Assembly (NCBI GenBank): GCA_023422695.1
Contig: JAFAGN010000190.1
Span: 1-10,850, forward strand
Length of the DNA: 10,850 nucleotides
Source of the DNA: Pseudomonadota bacterium
GTDB lineage: Bacteria > Pseudomonadota > Alphaproteobacteria > Sphingomonadales > Sphingomonadaceae
Reading direction: 5' to 3'
Position numbers and translations under genes: made by a program. This document shows positions 1 to 5,396 of the stretch, piece after piece. Numbering within the stretch: position 1 is the stretch's first letter; each line of letters opens with the position of its first letter. The notes under the pieces were generated by a model. It was not told the origin of the DNA and made no database searches. It saw only the letters and a list, made by a program, of their open reading frames with translations.

Positions 1-12
1 ATCCGGATAAGC

Positions 13-33
13 GCCCTTCGACAGGCTCAGGGC
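13..33. repeat. Short dispersed hairpin repeat (REP-like), just beyond the AAA+ gene
   Basis: GCCCT at 13-17 pairs with AGGGC at 29-33 around an 11-base loop. The core CTTCGACAGGCTCAGGG is of a kind I recognise as widely scattered between genes in sphingomonad genomes. It lies about 20 bases past the stop codon of the minus-strand AAA+ gene, so on that strand its transcript could form a small stem. There is no T-run after it, so it is a poor intrinsic terminator. Copy number cannot be judged from this window. Confidence 0.55.
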
Positions 34-51
34 TACGGTTTGACTTCGACG

Positions 52-2379
52 CTAATCCTTCACCACCTCGTCGGCATGTTTCTGCTCGCGCACGGGCTTG
101 AGCATTCCGGGCGCAAAGAAACCGATCGGATTGACGCTCATCGCGGCCTGCTTGATCTCGCCCTGGATCTTTTCATAATCCTTTTCCATCGCTTCGGTGA
201 CCGAGGCGCGGGTGTCCTTCAGCGCGGCGTCGAAATCGGCCATGGTCACCACATCGCTGTTGATCGACCGCTTCAAGGCGGCCAGACCGGCGCGGCGGGT
301 CAGATCTTCCAGGTCCGCACCGGTGAACCGATCCGACTTTTCGGCCAGCACCGCCAGATCGACGTCGTCGGCGAGCGGCATCTTGCCGGTCTGGATTTCC
401 AGGATGCGCTGCCGCCCCTCTGCGTTGGGAACCGACACATAGATCAGCTCATCCAGCCGTCCCGGGCGCAGCAGCGCCGGATCGATCAGATTCGGACGGT
501 TGGTCGCGCCGATGACGACCACCGACTGCATCTCCTCGATCCCGTCCATCTCGGCCAGGATCGTGTTGACGACGCGTTCGGTCACCTGCGGTTCGCCCGA
601 CGATCCGGTGCCGCGCGCCGGAACCAAGCTGTCGAGTTCGTCGATAAAGATGATCGTCGGCGCCACTGCGCGGGCGCGGGCGAACAGCCGCGTAATCTGC
701 TGCTCGCTCTCGCCATACCATTTCGACAGCAAATCCGACGATTTGATCGAGATGAAATTGGCATCCGATTCGCGCGCTGCCGCCTTCGCCAGCAGCGTCT
801 TCCCGGTGCCGGGCGGGCCATAGAGCAGAAAGCCCTTGGCGGGCCGGATACCAAGCCGACGGAATGCTTCGGGGTGCTTCAACGGCAGCTCGATACCCTC
901 GATCAGCTTCTCGCGCGCTGCGTCCAGCCCGCCGATGTCGCTCCACCGCGTCGTCGGCGCCTGCACCATCACCTCGCGCATCGCTGACGGCTGCACGCGC
1001 TTCAAAGCGTTGCTGAAGTCGTCGCGCGTCACGCGCAATTCCTCCAGCACCTCGGGGGGGATCGTGCCTTCGGCCAGATCGAGCTTGGGCATGATCCGCC
1101 GCACCGCTTCAATCGCCGCCTCGCGCGTCAGCGACGCCATGTCGGCACCGACAAAACCAAAGGTCGTGCGCGCCAGTTCAGCCAGGTCGACATTCTCCGC
1201 CAGCGGCATACCGCGAGTGTGGATGCCCAAAATCTCGCGGCGCCCGCCTTCGTCGGGAACGCCGATGACGATTTCACGGTCGAAACGGCCCGGGCGGCGC
1301 AGCGCCTCGTCGATTGCGTCGGGGCGGTTGGTGGCGGCGATGATCACCAGATTGGTGCGCGGCGCCAGCCCGTCCATCAGCGTCAGCAACTGTGCGACGA
1401 GGCGTTTTTCGGCCTCGCCGGTCACCTGCCCGCGTTTGGGCGCGATCGAATCGATTTCGTCGATGAACAGGATCGATGGTGCCGCCTTGGCCGCCTGCTC
1501 GAAAATATCGCGCAGCCGCTTTTCGGATTCGCCATAGGCCGACCCCATGATTTCGGGGCCGTTGATCAGGAAGAATTGCGCTTCGCTCTCGTTCGCGACG
1601 GCGCGCGCCAGCCGCGTCTTGCCGGTCCCCGGCGGCCCGTGCAGCAGCACCCCGCGCGGCGGATCGACGCCCAGGCGACGGAACAATTCGGGGTAACGCA
1701 GCGGCAGTTCGACCATCTCGCGCAGCTGGTCGATCGTCTCGCCCAGCCCGCCCAGGTCATCATAAGTCACGTCGGTACGGCGCGCGTCCTGCGGCTCCTG
1801 ATATTCGGGAAGCAGTTCGATTTCAGTGTTCTCGTCGATGAACACCACACCCTTGGGCGCCGCCGACACGACGATCAGGCGCACTTCGGCGAGCGCATAG
1901 GCGGGTGCGTTCAGCATTTGACGCAGCTGCGCAGGCATGTCGCCCGATTCCAGCCGCTGCTGCCCAGCGGTCGCGACGGTGTCACCGGAGACGACGGGCC
2001 GTCCGAAAAAGCTGCGCTTCAGCGCGTTCGCGGACCCCTGCAGCCGCAGGTTTTCCTGGGCGGGAGCAAAGACGACGCGCGTTGCCGGACGCGACTCGAC
2101 GCGGCTCAGCATCACCATATCGCCCGCGCCCGCGCCCGCATTGGCGCGCTGCAGGCCGTCGAGGCGAATGACTTCCAGTCCTTCGTCCTCGGCATAGGGC
2201 GCGACGACACGCGACGCGGTCTGCCGCTTGCCGCTGATCTGGATGATGTCGCCCTCGGTGACGCCCAGTTCGGCCATGGCCGAGCGCGGGATGCGCGCGA
2301 TGCCGCCCCCGCTTTCTTCGGCGCGCGAATTCGCCACCTGCAGCTTCACCTGTTTTTCTTTCACCGCGGCGTCGGCCAA
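52..2379 (-). CDS. CDC48/VAT-type tandem AAA+ ATPase (protein unfoldase)
   Basis: This 775-residue protein has the full layout of the Cdc48/p97/VAT family, hexameric unfoldases that use ATP to extract or unfold proteins. Residues 1-100 form a double-psi barrel N-domain and about 100-190 the second N subdomain. The D1 module (about 205-460) has Walker A GPPGTGKT at 248-255, Walker B FIDEID around 305-310, and arginine fingers R362 and R365 in RRPGRFDRE. The D2 module (about 475-730) has Walker A at 521-528, Walker B FIDELD around 578-583, and RPGR at 638-641. Pore-loop aromatics are present in both rings (AYGE at 281-284, KWYGE at 553-557), as in archaeal VAT and unlike D1 of eukaryotic p97, so it is probably an active threading machine. 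The start is TTG at 2379, supported by GAGGGAG seven bases upstream. The C-terminal tail ends VVKD and carries no HbYX proteasome-docking motif. Bacterial substrates of this family are poorly known. Confidence 0.96.
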   Translation of the reverse strand: MADAAVKEKQVKLQVANSRAEESGGGIARIPRSAMAELGVTEGDIIQISGKRQTASRVVAPYAEDEGLEVIRLDGLQRANAGAGAGDMVMLSRVESRPATRVVFAPAQENLRLQGSANALKRSFFGRPVVSGDTVATAGQQRLESGDMPAQLRQMLNAPAYALAEVRLIVVSAAPKGVVFIDENTEIELLPEYQEPQDARRTDVTYDDLGGLGETIDQLREMVELPLRYPELFRRLGVDPPRGVLLHGPPGTGKTRLARAVANESEAQFFLINGPEIMGSAYGESEKRLRDIFEQAAKAAPSILFIDEIDSIAPKRGQVTGEAEKRLVAQLLTLMDGLAPRTNLVIIAATNRPDAIDEALRRPGRFDREIVIGVPDEGGRREILGIHTRGMPLAENVDLAELARTTFGFVGADMASLTREAAIEAVRRIMPKLDLAEGTIPPEVLEELRVTRDDFSNALKRVQPSAMREVMVQAPTTRWSDIGGLDAAREKLIEGIELPLKHPEAFRRLGIRPAKGFLLYGPPGTGKTLLAKAAARESDANFISIKSSDLLSKWYGESEQQITRLFARARAVAPTIIFIDELDSLVPARGTGSSGEPQVTERVVNTILAEMDGIEEMQSVVVIGATNRPNLIDPALLRPGRLDELIYVSVPNAEGRQRILEIQTGKMPLADDVDLAVLAEKSDRFTGADLEDLTRRAGLAALKRSINSDVVTMADFDAALKDTRASVTEAMEKDYEKIQGEIKQAAMSVNPIGFFAPGMLKPVREQKHADEVVKD

Positions 2380-2411
2380 GGCGCGTCTCCCTCAAAAAGG
2401 TCAATATGCCG

Positions 2412-2440
2412 AAGATAGGAAGGTCGTTCCCGATTTGCGA
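2412..2440 (-). promoter_or_regulatory. Possible promoter of the AAA+ gene
   Basis: On the minus strand a -10-like TATCTT (2417-2412) is preceded, after 17 bases, by TCGCAA (2440-2435), a weak -35. Transcription would begin near 2405, giving a leader of about 26 bases that contains the GAGGGAG ribosome site. The -10 is good and the -35 poor, so this is only a candidate. Confidence 0.3.
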
Positions 2441-2484
2441 CCCCTTGCCGATCGCATCGGCGCCCGCAATCCCATGACGCACTG

Positions 2485-2496
2485 CACAAAATTGTG
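2485..2496. promoter_or_regulatory. Inverted repeat CACAA-AA-TTGTG, candidate operator in the LysR/AAA+ divergent region
   Basis: A perfect 5+5 inverted repeat with a two-base centre lies 37 bases before the LysR start and about 105 bases before the AAA+ start. LysR-type regulators usually bind dyads next to their own promoters and repress themselves. This dyad is the only clear one in the 154-base divergent region and touches the candidate -35. It does not fit the classical T-N11-A spacing, so assignment to LysR is inference. Confidence 0.35.
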
Positions 2497-2522
2497 GCAC
2501 ATCGCGCGGCGGCATGTATCAT
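2492..2522 (+). promoter_or_regulatory. Candidate promoter of the LysR gene
   Basis: TTGTGG (2492-2497) and TATCAT (2517-2522) are separated by 19 bases, which is long for a sigma-70 promoter. Transcription would start around 2529, only about five bases before the ATG at 2534. No Shine-Dalgarno sequence precedes that ATG, so the message would be leaderless or nearly so. The -35 lies inside the CACAA-AA-TTGTG dyad, which would suit autorepression. Confidence 0.3.
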
Positions 2523-2533
2523 CGGCGCCCGAT

Positions 2534-3412
2534 ATGCCCCGCCTTCCTCCCCTCAGCAGTATGGAGGCCTTTCTCGAGGTCGCACGCCATGGCACGGTCA
2601 AGGCCGCTGCGATTGAACTCGGCCTGTCGATGCCCGCCCTGTCGCGGCGCATCCAGACGCTGGAACATGCCGTCGGGCGGCCGCTATTCAACCGCCATCA
2701 CCACGGGCTCAGCCTGACCGAAGCGGGCCGCACCCTGCAAGGCCAGCTGTCGCCGATCCTTGACGAACTGCGCACCGTGATCGGCCAGGTCGGCAGCCCC
2801 GACGCCTCGCTGCGCCTCCACCTCAACGTCCTGCCGCTGTTCGCGCAGCAGCGGCTGTTCCCGCGCCTGCCCGAGCTGCGCCGCGAGCATCCCGAACTGC
2901 ATATCGACATCGACACGATGTCGCATGCCGAAGCGCGGCTGGGCGACGGGATCGATGCCGCGATCGCCCTCGCCCGCTCGATCGACCCCGCGCTGTACGC
3001 GGCGCGGCTCGATCAGGACAAGGTGTTCCCAATCGCGGCGCACAATCTAACCGACGCCGACCGCCCGATCGCGGTTCCCGAACAATTGCAGCGGATGACC
3101 ATCCTGCTCCACCGCGAAATGCCCGAAACCTTCACCGAATGGAAAAAGGCGATCGGCATGCCCTATCTTGAGCCCGCCGGAATCGACTATTTCGATTCGG
3201 GACCGCTGATGCTCGAGGCGGCAGCGCAGGGCATCGGCGTCGCCTTCATGCACGGCCATCATCTCGACGATGCCAACGACCCACGGCTGGTCCGCCTGTT
3301 CGATTTCGACGTCGACAGCCCATACAGCTACTGGTTCGTGTGCCGCCCACGCGCGCTGCGCCAACCCGCGGTGAAGCTGTTCCACGACTGGCTGCTGGCG
3401 GCGAAGATTTAG
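2534..3412 (+). CDS. LysR-type transcriptional regulator
   Basis: This 292-residue protein has the normal length and layout for the LysR family. A winged helix-turn-helix lies at about residues 8-65 (AAIELGLSMPALSRRIQTLE, then GRPLFNR and LTEAGRTL), followed by a linker helix. From about residue 85 a periplasmic-binding-like effector domain begins with the usual first strand (LRLHLNVLP) and the segment FPRLPELRREHPELHIDI. The N-terminus MPRLPPLSSMEAF resembles GcvA-type members, which supports ATG 2534 as the start although no ribosome site precedes it. The open frame continues upstream to about 2228, but that part runs antisense through the AAA+ gene. It is divergent from the AAA+ gene and ends six bases before the 3' end of the convergent tRNA-Thr. 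The effector and target are unknown; the divergent gene is a possible but functionally unobvious target. Confidence 0.93.
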   Translation: MPRLPPLSSMEAFLEVARHGTVKAAAIELGLSMPALSRRIQTLEHAVGRPLFNRHHHGLSLTEAGRTLQGQLSPILDELRTVIGQVGSPDASLRLHLNVLPLFAQQRLFPRLPELRREHPELHIDIDTMSHAEARLGDGIDAAIALARSIDPALYAARLDQDKVFPIAAHNLTDADRPIAVPEQLQRMTILLHREMPETFTEWKKAIGMPYLEPAGIDYFDSGPLMLEAAAQGIGVAFMHGHHLDDANDPRLVRLFDFDVDSPYSYWFVCRPRALRQPAVKLFHDWLLAAKI

Positions 3413-3418
3413 GGAAAA

Positions 3419-3493
3419 TGGTGCTGCTGGGGAGGATTGAACTCCCGACCTCGTCATTACCAATGACGCGCTCTACCACTGAGCTACAGCAGC
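3419..3493 (-). tRNA. tRNA-Thr, anticodon GGT
   Basis: The minus strand folds into a complete 75-base cloverleaf including an encoded CCA. The acceptor stem is GCTGCTG/CAGCAGC, the D arm GCTC...GAGC, the anticodon stem CGTCA/TGACG with loop TTGGTAA, and the T arm GGGAG-TTCAATC-CTCCC. The anticodon GGT (plus-strand 3459-3461) reads ACC and ACT threonine codons. The 3' end lies six bases from the stop codon of the convergent LysR gene, so no room is left for a terminator between them. Confidence 0.97.
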
Positions 3494-3535
3494 AACCGGA
3501 ACGCCCGCAAACGCCTGTTCGCTGGGCAGGCGCGG

Positions 3536-3564
3536 CCTATGGCGGGGCGTCCCGCGCCTGTCAA
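3536..3564 (-). promoter_or_regulatory. Promoter of tRNA-Thr
   Basis: On the minus strand a perfect -35, TTGACA (3564-3559), is followed after exactly 17 bases by CATAGG (3541-3536). A GC-rich stretch follows the -10, as in stable-RNA promoters under stringent control. The leader before the mature tRNA would be about 36 bases and holds a small hairpin, CGCCTG/CAGGCG (3512-3517 with 3527-3532). Confidence 0.65.
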
Positions 3565-3574
3565 GGTGCCAGGG

Positions 3575-3604
3575 TTGACGTTCGGACAAATTCACGCGCA
3601 TGGG
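3575..3604 (+). promoter_or_regulatory. Weak candidate promoter for the 42-residue small protein, back to back with the tRNA-Thr promoter
   Basis: TTGACG (3575-3580) faces away from the tRNA-Thr -35 with only ten bases between the two hexamers. A -10-like CATGGG (3599-3604) follows after 18 bases. Transcription would begin close to the ATG at 3612, implying a leaderless message. The -10 is poor, so confidence is low. Confidence 0.22.
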
Positions 3605-3611
3605 TGCGAGG

Positions 3612-3740
3612 ATGAGCAAGCCGCCCTCACCCGCCGACATCGAACGCGAACGCCGTCTGGCCGAGGCGCTGCGCGAGAATTTGCGCAAGCGCAAGGCGCA
3701 GGCGCGCGATGCCAAGGCGGAAACGCCGCCTAAAGGCTGA
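3612..3740 (+). CDS. Small basic, Arg/Glu-rich protein of unknown function (42 aa)
   Basis: The frame encodes 42 residues beginning MSKPPSPADIERERRLAE and ending AKAETPPKG. The middle (about residues 9-36) is a single highly charged amphipathic helix (RERRLAEALRENLRKRKAQA), with proline-rich ends. I recall similar short proteins with an ERERRLAEALR core as conserved hypotheticals in sphingomonads, but I cannot verify this here and assign no function. GAGG directly abuts the ATG and is too close to be a normal ribosome site. An in-frame ATG at 3600 would add four residues. The 3' end overlaps the convergent DUF1905 gene by 11 bases. The gene is easily missed because of its length. Confidence 0.65.
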   Translation: MSKPPSPADIERERRLAEALRENLRKRKAQARDAKAETPPKG

Positions 3741-4044
3741 CGGTCACCGTCACGGCATCGCCTTCGGTCAGCCCCTCGGCCTTGCGAACTGCGGCCTTGA
3801 CGGGAAGTAGCCAGCCGCCGCTTTCCTTGTGCGGGAACACCGAGGTTTGCCAGCGGGTATCGCCGATGGCCGCGTCGACCCGCGCAGATCCGAACCCCTT
3901 GCGCCCGTTGAGCCATTGTCCGCTGATCGCGGCGACGCGGATGCCGTCGGCGGCTTCGCCCGTTATGGTCACGAAGAACCATGCGGCAGGCGCGGTCGCG
4001 GACTGCCAGCGCCAGAGCGGGGTGGTGACGGTGAAGCTTTCCAA
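3730..4044 (-). CDS. DUF1905 domain protein
   Basis: The 104-residue product matches the DUF1905 family, small beta-barrel-like proteins of unknown function. Recognisable segments are LWRWQSATAPAAWFFVTI near the N-terminus, then KGFGSARVDAAIGDTRWQTS, and the C-terminal half FPHKESGGWLLPVKAAVRKAEGL with GDAVTVTVSL at the end. I place the start at TTG 4044 because GAGAGG lies four bases before it and the domain begins there (MESFTVTTPLW). A GTG at 4065 is in frame and would add seven residues, but its upstream part lies inside the hairpin repeat and has no spaced ribosome site. The gene converges on and overlaps the 42-residue gene by 11 bases. Confidence 0.85.
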   Translation of the reverse strand: MESFTVTTPLWRWQSATAPAAWFFVTITGEAADGIRVAAISGQWLNGRKGFGSARVDAAIGDTRWQTSVFPHKESGGWLLPVKAAVRKAEGLTEGDAVTVTVSL

Positions 4045-4060
4045 ATTTCCTCTCTTTCTC

Positions 4061-4161
4061 GTCACCCTGAACTTGTTTCAGGGTCCATGGCCCAACCTTT
4101 GCGCGGACGCCGCGACGCAGGAGACTGCAGGTCATGGATGCTGAAACAAGTTCAGCATGAC
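4061..4161. repeat. Inverted pair of 30-base REP-like hairpin units
   Basis: Unit 1 (4061-4090) holds the stem ACCCTGAA/TTCAGGGT (4064-4071 with 4077-4084) around the loop CTTGT. Unit 2 (4132-4161) is the same element in the opposite orientation, with stem ATGCTGAA/TTCAGCAT (4138-4145 with 4151-4158). The units match at 25 of 30 positions. Four of the five differences form two base-pair swaps in the stem (C-G to T-A and C-G to G-C), so both stems remain perfect. The 41-base spacer shows no gene. The arrangement resembles a bacterial interspersed mosaic element. It lies between the 5' end of the DUF1905 gene and the 3' end of the cyclophilin gene, both on the minus strand. Confidence 0.8.
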
Positions 4162-4165
4162 GAAG

Positions 4166-5227
4166 CTACTTCTGAGCGTCCGCCACCGCACGCACCGGCA
4201 CCGGGATATTGCAGATATCCGCGCCGCCCGCAGGCTTGATGAAGAACGGATCGCGGCGATTGGCGCGCGCGTCGGCGTAGCGGGCAAAGCTGTCGCTTTC
4301 GGTCGACAGATATTCGAATCGCGGCTGGTCGGTAGCGGCCAGTTCGGTGGCGATGCGGATGGAGGCGATCGGTAGGCGCTCGGCTTCGCTTTCGTAAAAA
4401 CCCAGCGCGCCAGTACCGCGCGGCAGGCTCGACAGATGTTCGATCCCGCTGATCACGCGGCCGACAAGCGCGATATTTTGATCGAGGTGGCGCGGGGCGT
4501 GGCCGATGACGGTGTAAAGCTCGGCCCCGTTGCCGGTGTCGGGCGACAAGTTGCGGCCGACGCCGACCATGCCGTAGCAATGAACCGGCCACGATTTATC
4601 GACGACCGCGTAGTCCCAAATTGGCGGAGGCTTCCCCTCGGCAGCGACCTGATCTGTTCGTCGTTCCACTTTCGACGCGACCGCAAGCGGTATGCCCGCG
4701 GCAAATGCGTAGGAACTCGCGTACGGATCGGCAATCTTCTTTGAAGGCGGCGTTTTAGGCGTCGGAACCACAACCATCATTGTTCGCGCGGGCTGTTTCC
4801 CATCACGTGTCCAAATACTTTTGATCGATCCGTCATTGTCCGTTTGATACCCGCTCTCCGGCACCGTCACCAAGCCCTCAGGCAGAGCCTTCTTCTCCGT
4901 CGCATCACCCCACTGCACGACATAATTGTCCTGCACCCGGTTGACGCTCGTCCCATCCCACCAATGCGCGGCGGCGAGCTTGCGGATATTGCCGACCCAT
5001 CCCTGGCTGAACGGCGCGGGCATCAGCTGGATGACGACGCGGCGCGCTTTGCCTTTAGCGTCGGGCGCCAAGTCCATCACCAAGAGGTCAGACGAGGCGA
5101 TCGCGATCCAGTCGCTCGCGGGCGCCGCCGCCGCGATCTCGCCCGGCGACGGAATCGGTGCAGGCTCCTGTGCGGTGACCGGAAGGGCGAGCGAAGCGGC
5201 GGCGGCGGCCAGAAGCAGATGTTTCAT
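4166..5227 (-). CDS. Secreted cyclophilin-type peptidylprolyl isomerase with a large insertion
   Basis: The 353-residue protein starts with a clear Sec signal peptide (MKHLLLAAAAASLALPVTAQ, probable cleavage after residue 20), so it should act in the periplasm on proline bonds of exported proteins. The cyclophilin core is split. The first part has WWDGTSVNRVQDNYVVQWGD at 89-108, which keeps the catalytic arginine (R97) and the Q-x-GD element (Q105, D108). The second part has GNGAELYTVIGHAPRHLDQNIALVGRV at about 232-258, equivalent to the SNGSQFF...HLDGKHVVFGRV region. Between them lie about 105 residues, much more than in ordinary cyclophilins, and the protein is about twice the usual catalytic domain length. 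Start ATG 5227 fits the signal peptide. It is divergent from tRNA-Ser with 73 bases between. Isomerase activity is inferred from the family; the two active-site halves are divergent from CypA. Confidence 0.87.
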   Translation of the reverse strand: MKHLLLAAAAASLALPVTAQEPAPIPSPGEIAAAAPASDWIAIASSDLLVMDLAPDAKGKARRVVIQLMPAPFSQGWVGNIRKLAAAHWWDGTSVNRVQDNYVVQWGDATEKKALPEGLVTVPESGYQTDNDGSIKSIWTRDGKQPARTMMVVVPTPKTPPSKKIADPYASSYAFAAGIPLAVASKVERRTDQVAAEGKPPPIWDYAVVDKSWPVHCYGMVGVGRNLSPDTGNGAELYTVIGHAPRHLDQNIALVGRVISGIEHLSSLPRGTGALGFYESEAERLPIASIRIATELAATDQPRFEYLSTESDSFARYADARANRRDPFFIKPAGGADICNIPVPVRAVADAQK

Positions 5228-5254
5228 GCCGCCTGTGTGCCATGCTCAACCGAC

Positions 5255-5283
5255 TTGCGAAAGCCCTGCCCAGCGACTAGGGC
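5255..5283 (+). promoter_or_regulatory. Promoter of tRNA-Ser
   Basis: TTGCGA (5255-5260) and TAGGGC (5278-5283) are separated by 17 bases; CTAGGG with 16 bases is an equal reading. The segment after the -10 is GC-rich (GGGCGCCC palindrome at 5280-5287), a discriminator type typical of stringently controlled stable-RNA promoters. The layout resembles the tRNA-Thr promoter (TTGACA, 17 bases, CATAGG). Transcription would begin roughly ten bases before the mature tRNA. Confidence 0.5.
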
Positions 5284-5300
5284 GCCCGTTCCAAGCATGC

Positions 5301-5391
5301 GGAGCGGTGGCCGAGTGGTCGAAGGCGCTCGCCTGGAAAGTGAGTATGGGTCAAAAGCCCATCGAGGGTTCGAATCCCTCCCGCTCCGCCA
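5301..5391 (+). tRNA. tRNA-Ser, anticodon GGA
   Basis: A 91-base class II tRNA with encoded CCA. The acceptor stem is GGAGCGG/CCGCTCC, followed by the D arm GCCGAGTGGTCGAAGGC. The anticodon stem CTCGC/GTGAG (one G-T pair) carries loop CTGGAAA, the long variable arm is ATGGG/CCCAT, and the T arm is GAGGG-TTCGAAT-CCCTC. The anticodon GGA (5335-5337) reads TCC and TCT serine codons. The CCA ends five bases before the stop codon of the convergent flavin reductase fusion gene, leaving no room for a separate terminator. Confidence 0.97.
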
Positions 5392-5396
5392 CTATT

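Noticed and set aside
40..2418. Long plus-strand open frames opposite the AAA+ gene
   Set aside because: They mirror the AAA+ reading frame in GC-rich DNA, encode low-complexity Arg/Gly/His-rich products without domains, and have no ribosome sites.
2228..2533. N-terminal extension of the LysR protein
   Set aside because: The extension runs antisense through the AAA+ gene start and adds about 100 residues that LysR proteins do not have; the conserved domain begins at ATG 2534.
3246..3479. Minus-strand frame through tRNA-Thr into the LysR gene
   Set aside because: It starts inside the tRNA and runs antisense to a well-supported LysR gene.
3473..4135. Minus-strand frame spanning the DUF1905 gene and the hairpin repeat
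   Set aside because: It is a frame shadow of DUF1905; its N-terminal LKQVQGDE arises from translating the REP unit.
4061..4161. CRISPR array or intrinsic terminator at the hairpin pair
   Set aside because: There are only two units, in opposite orientation, with one spacer; neither stem is followed by a T-run.
3419..5391. Genomic island between the two tRNA genes
   Set aside because: No integrase, no direct repeat of a tRNA 3' end, and the genes between are ordinary with matching base composition.
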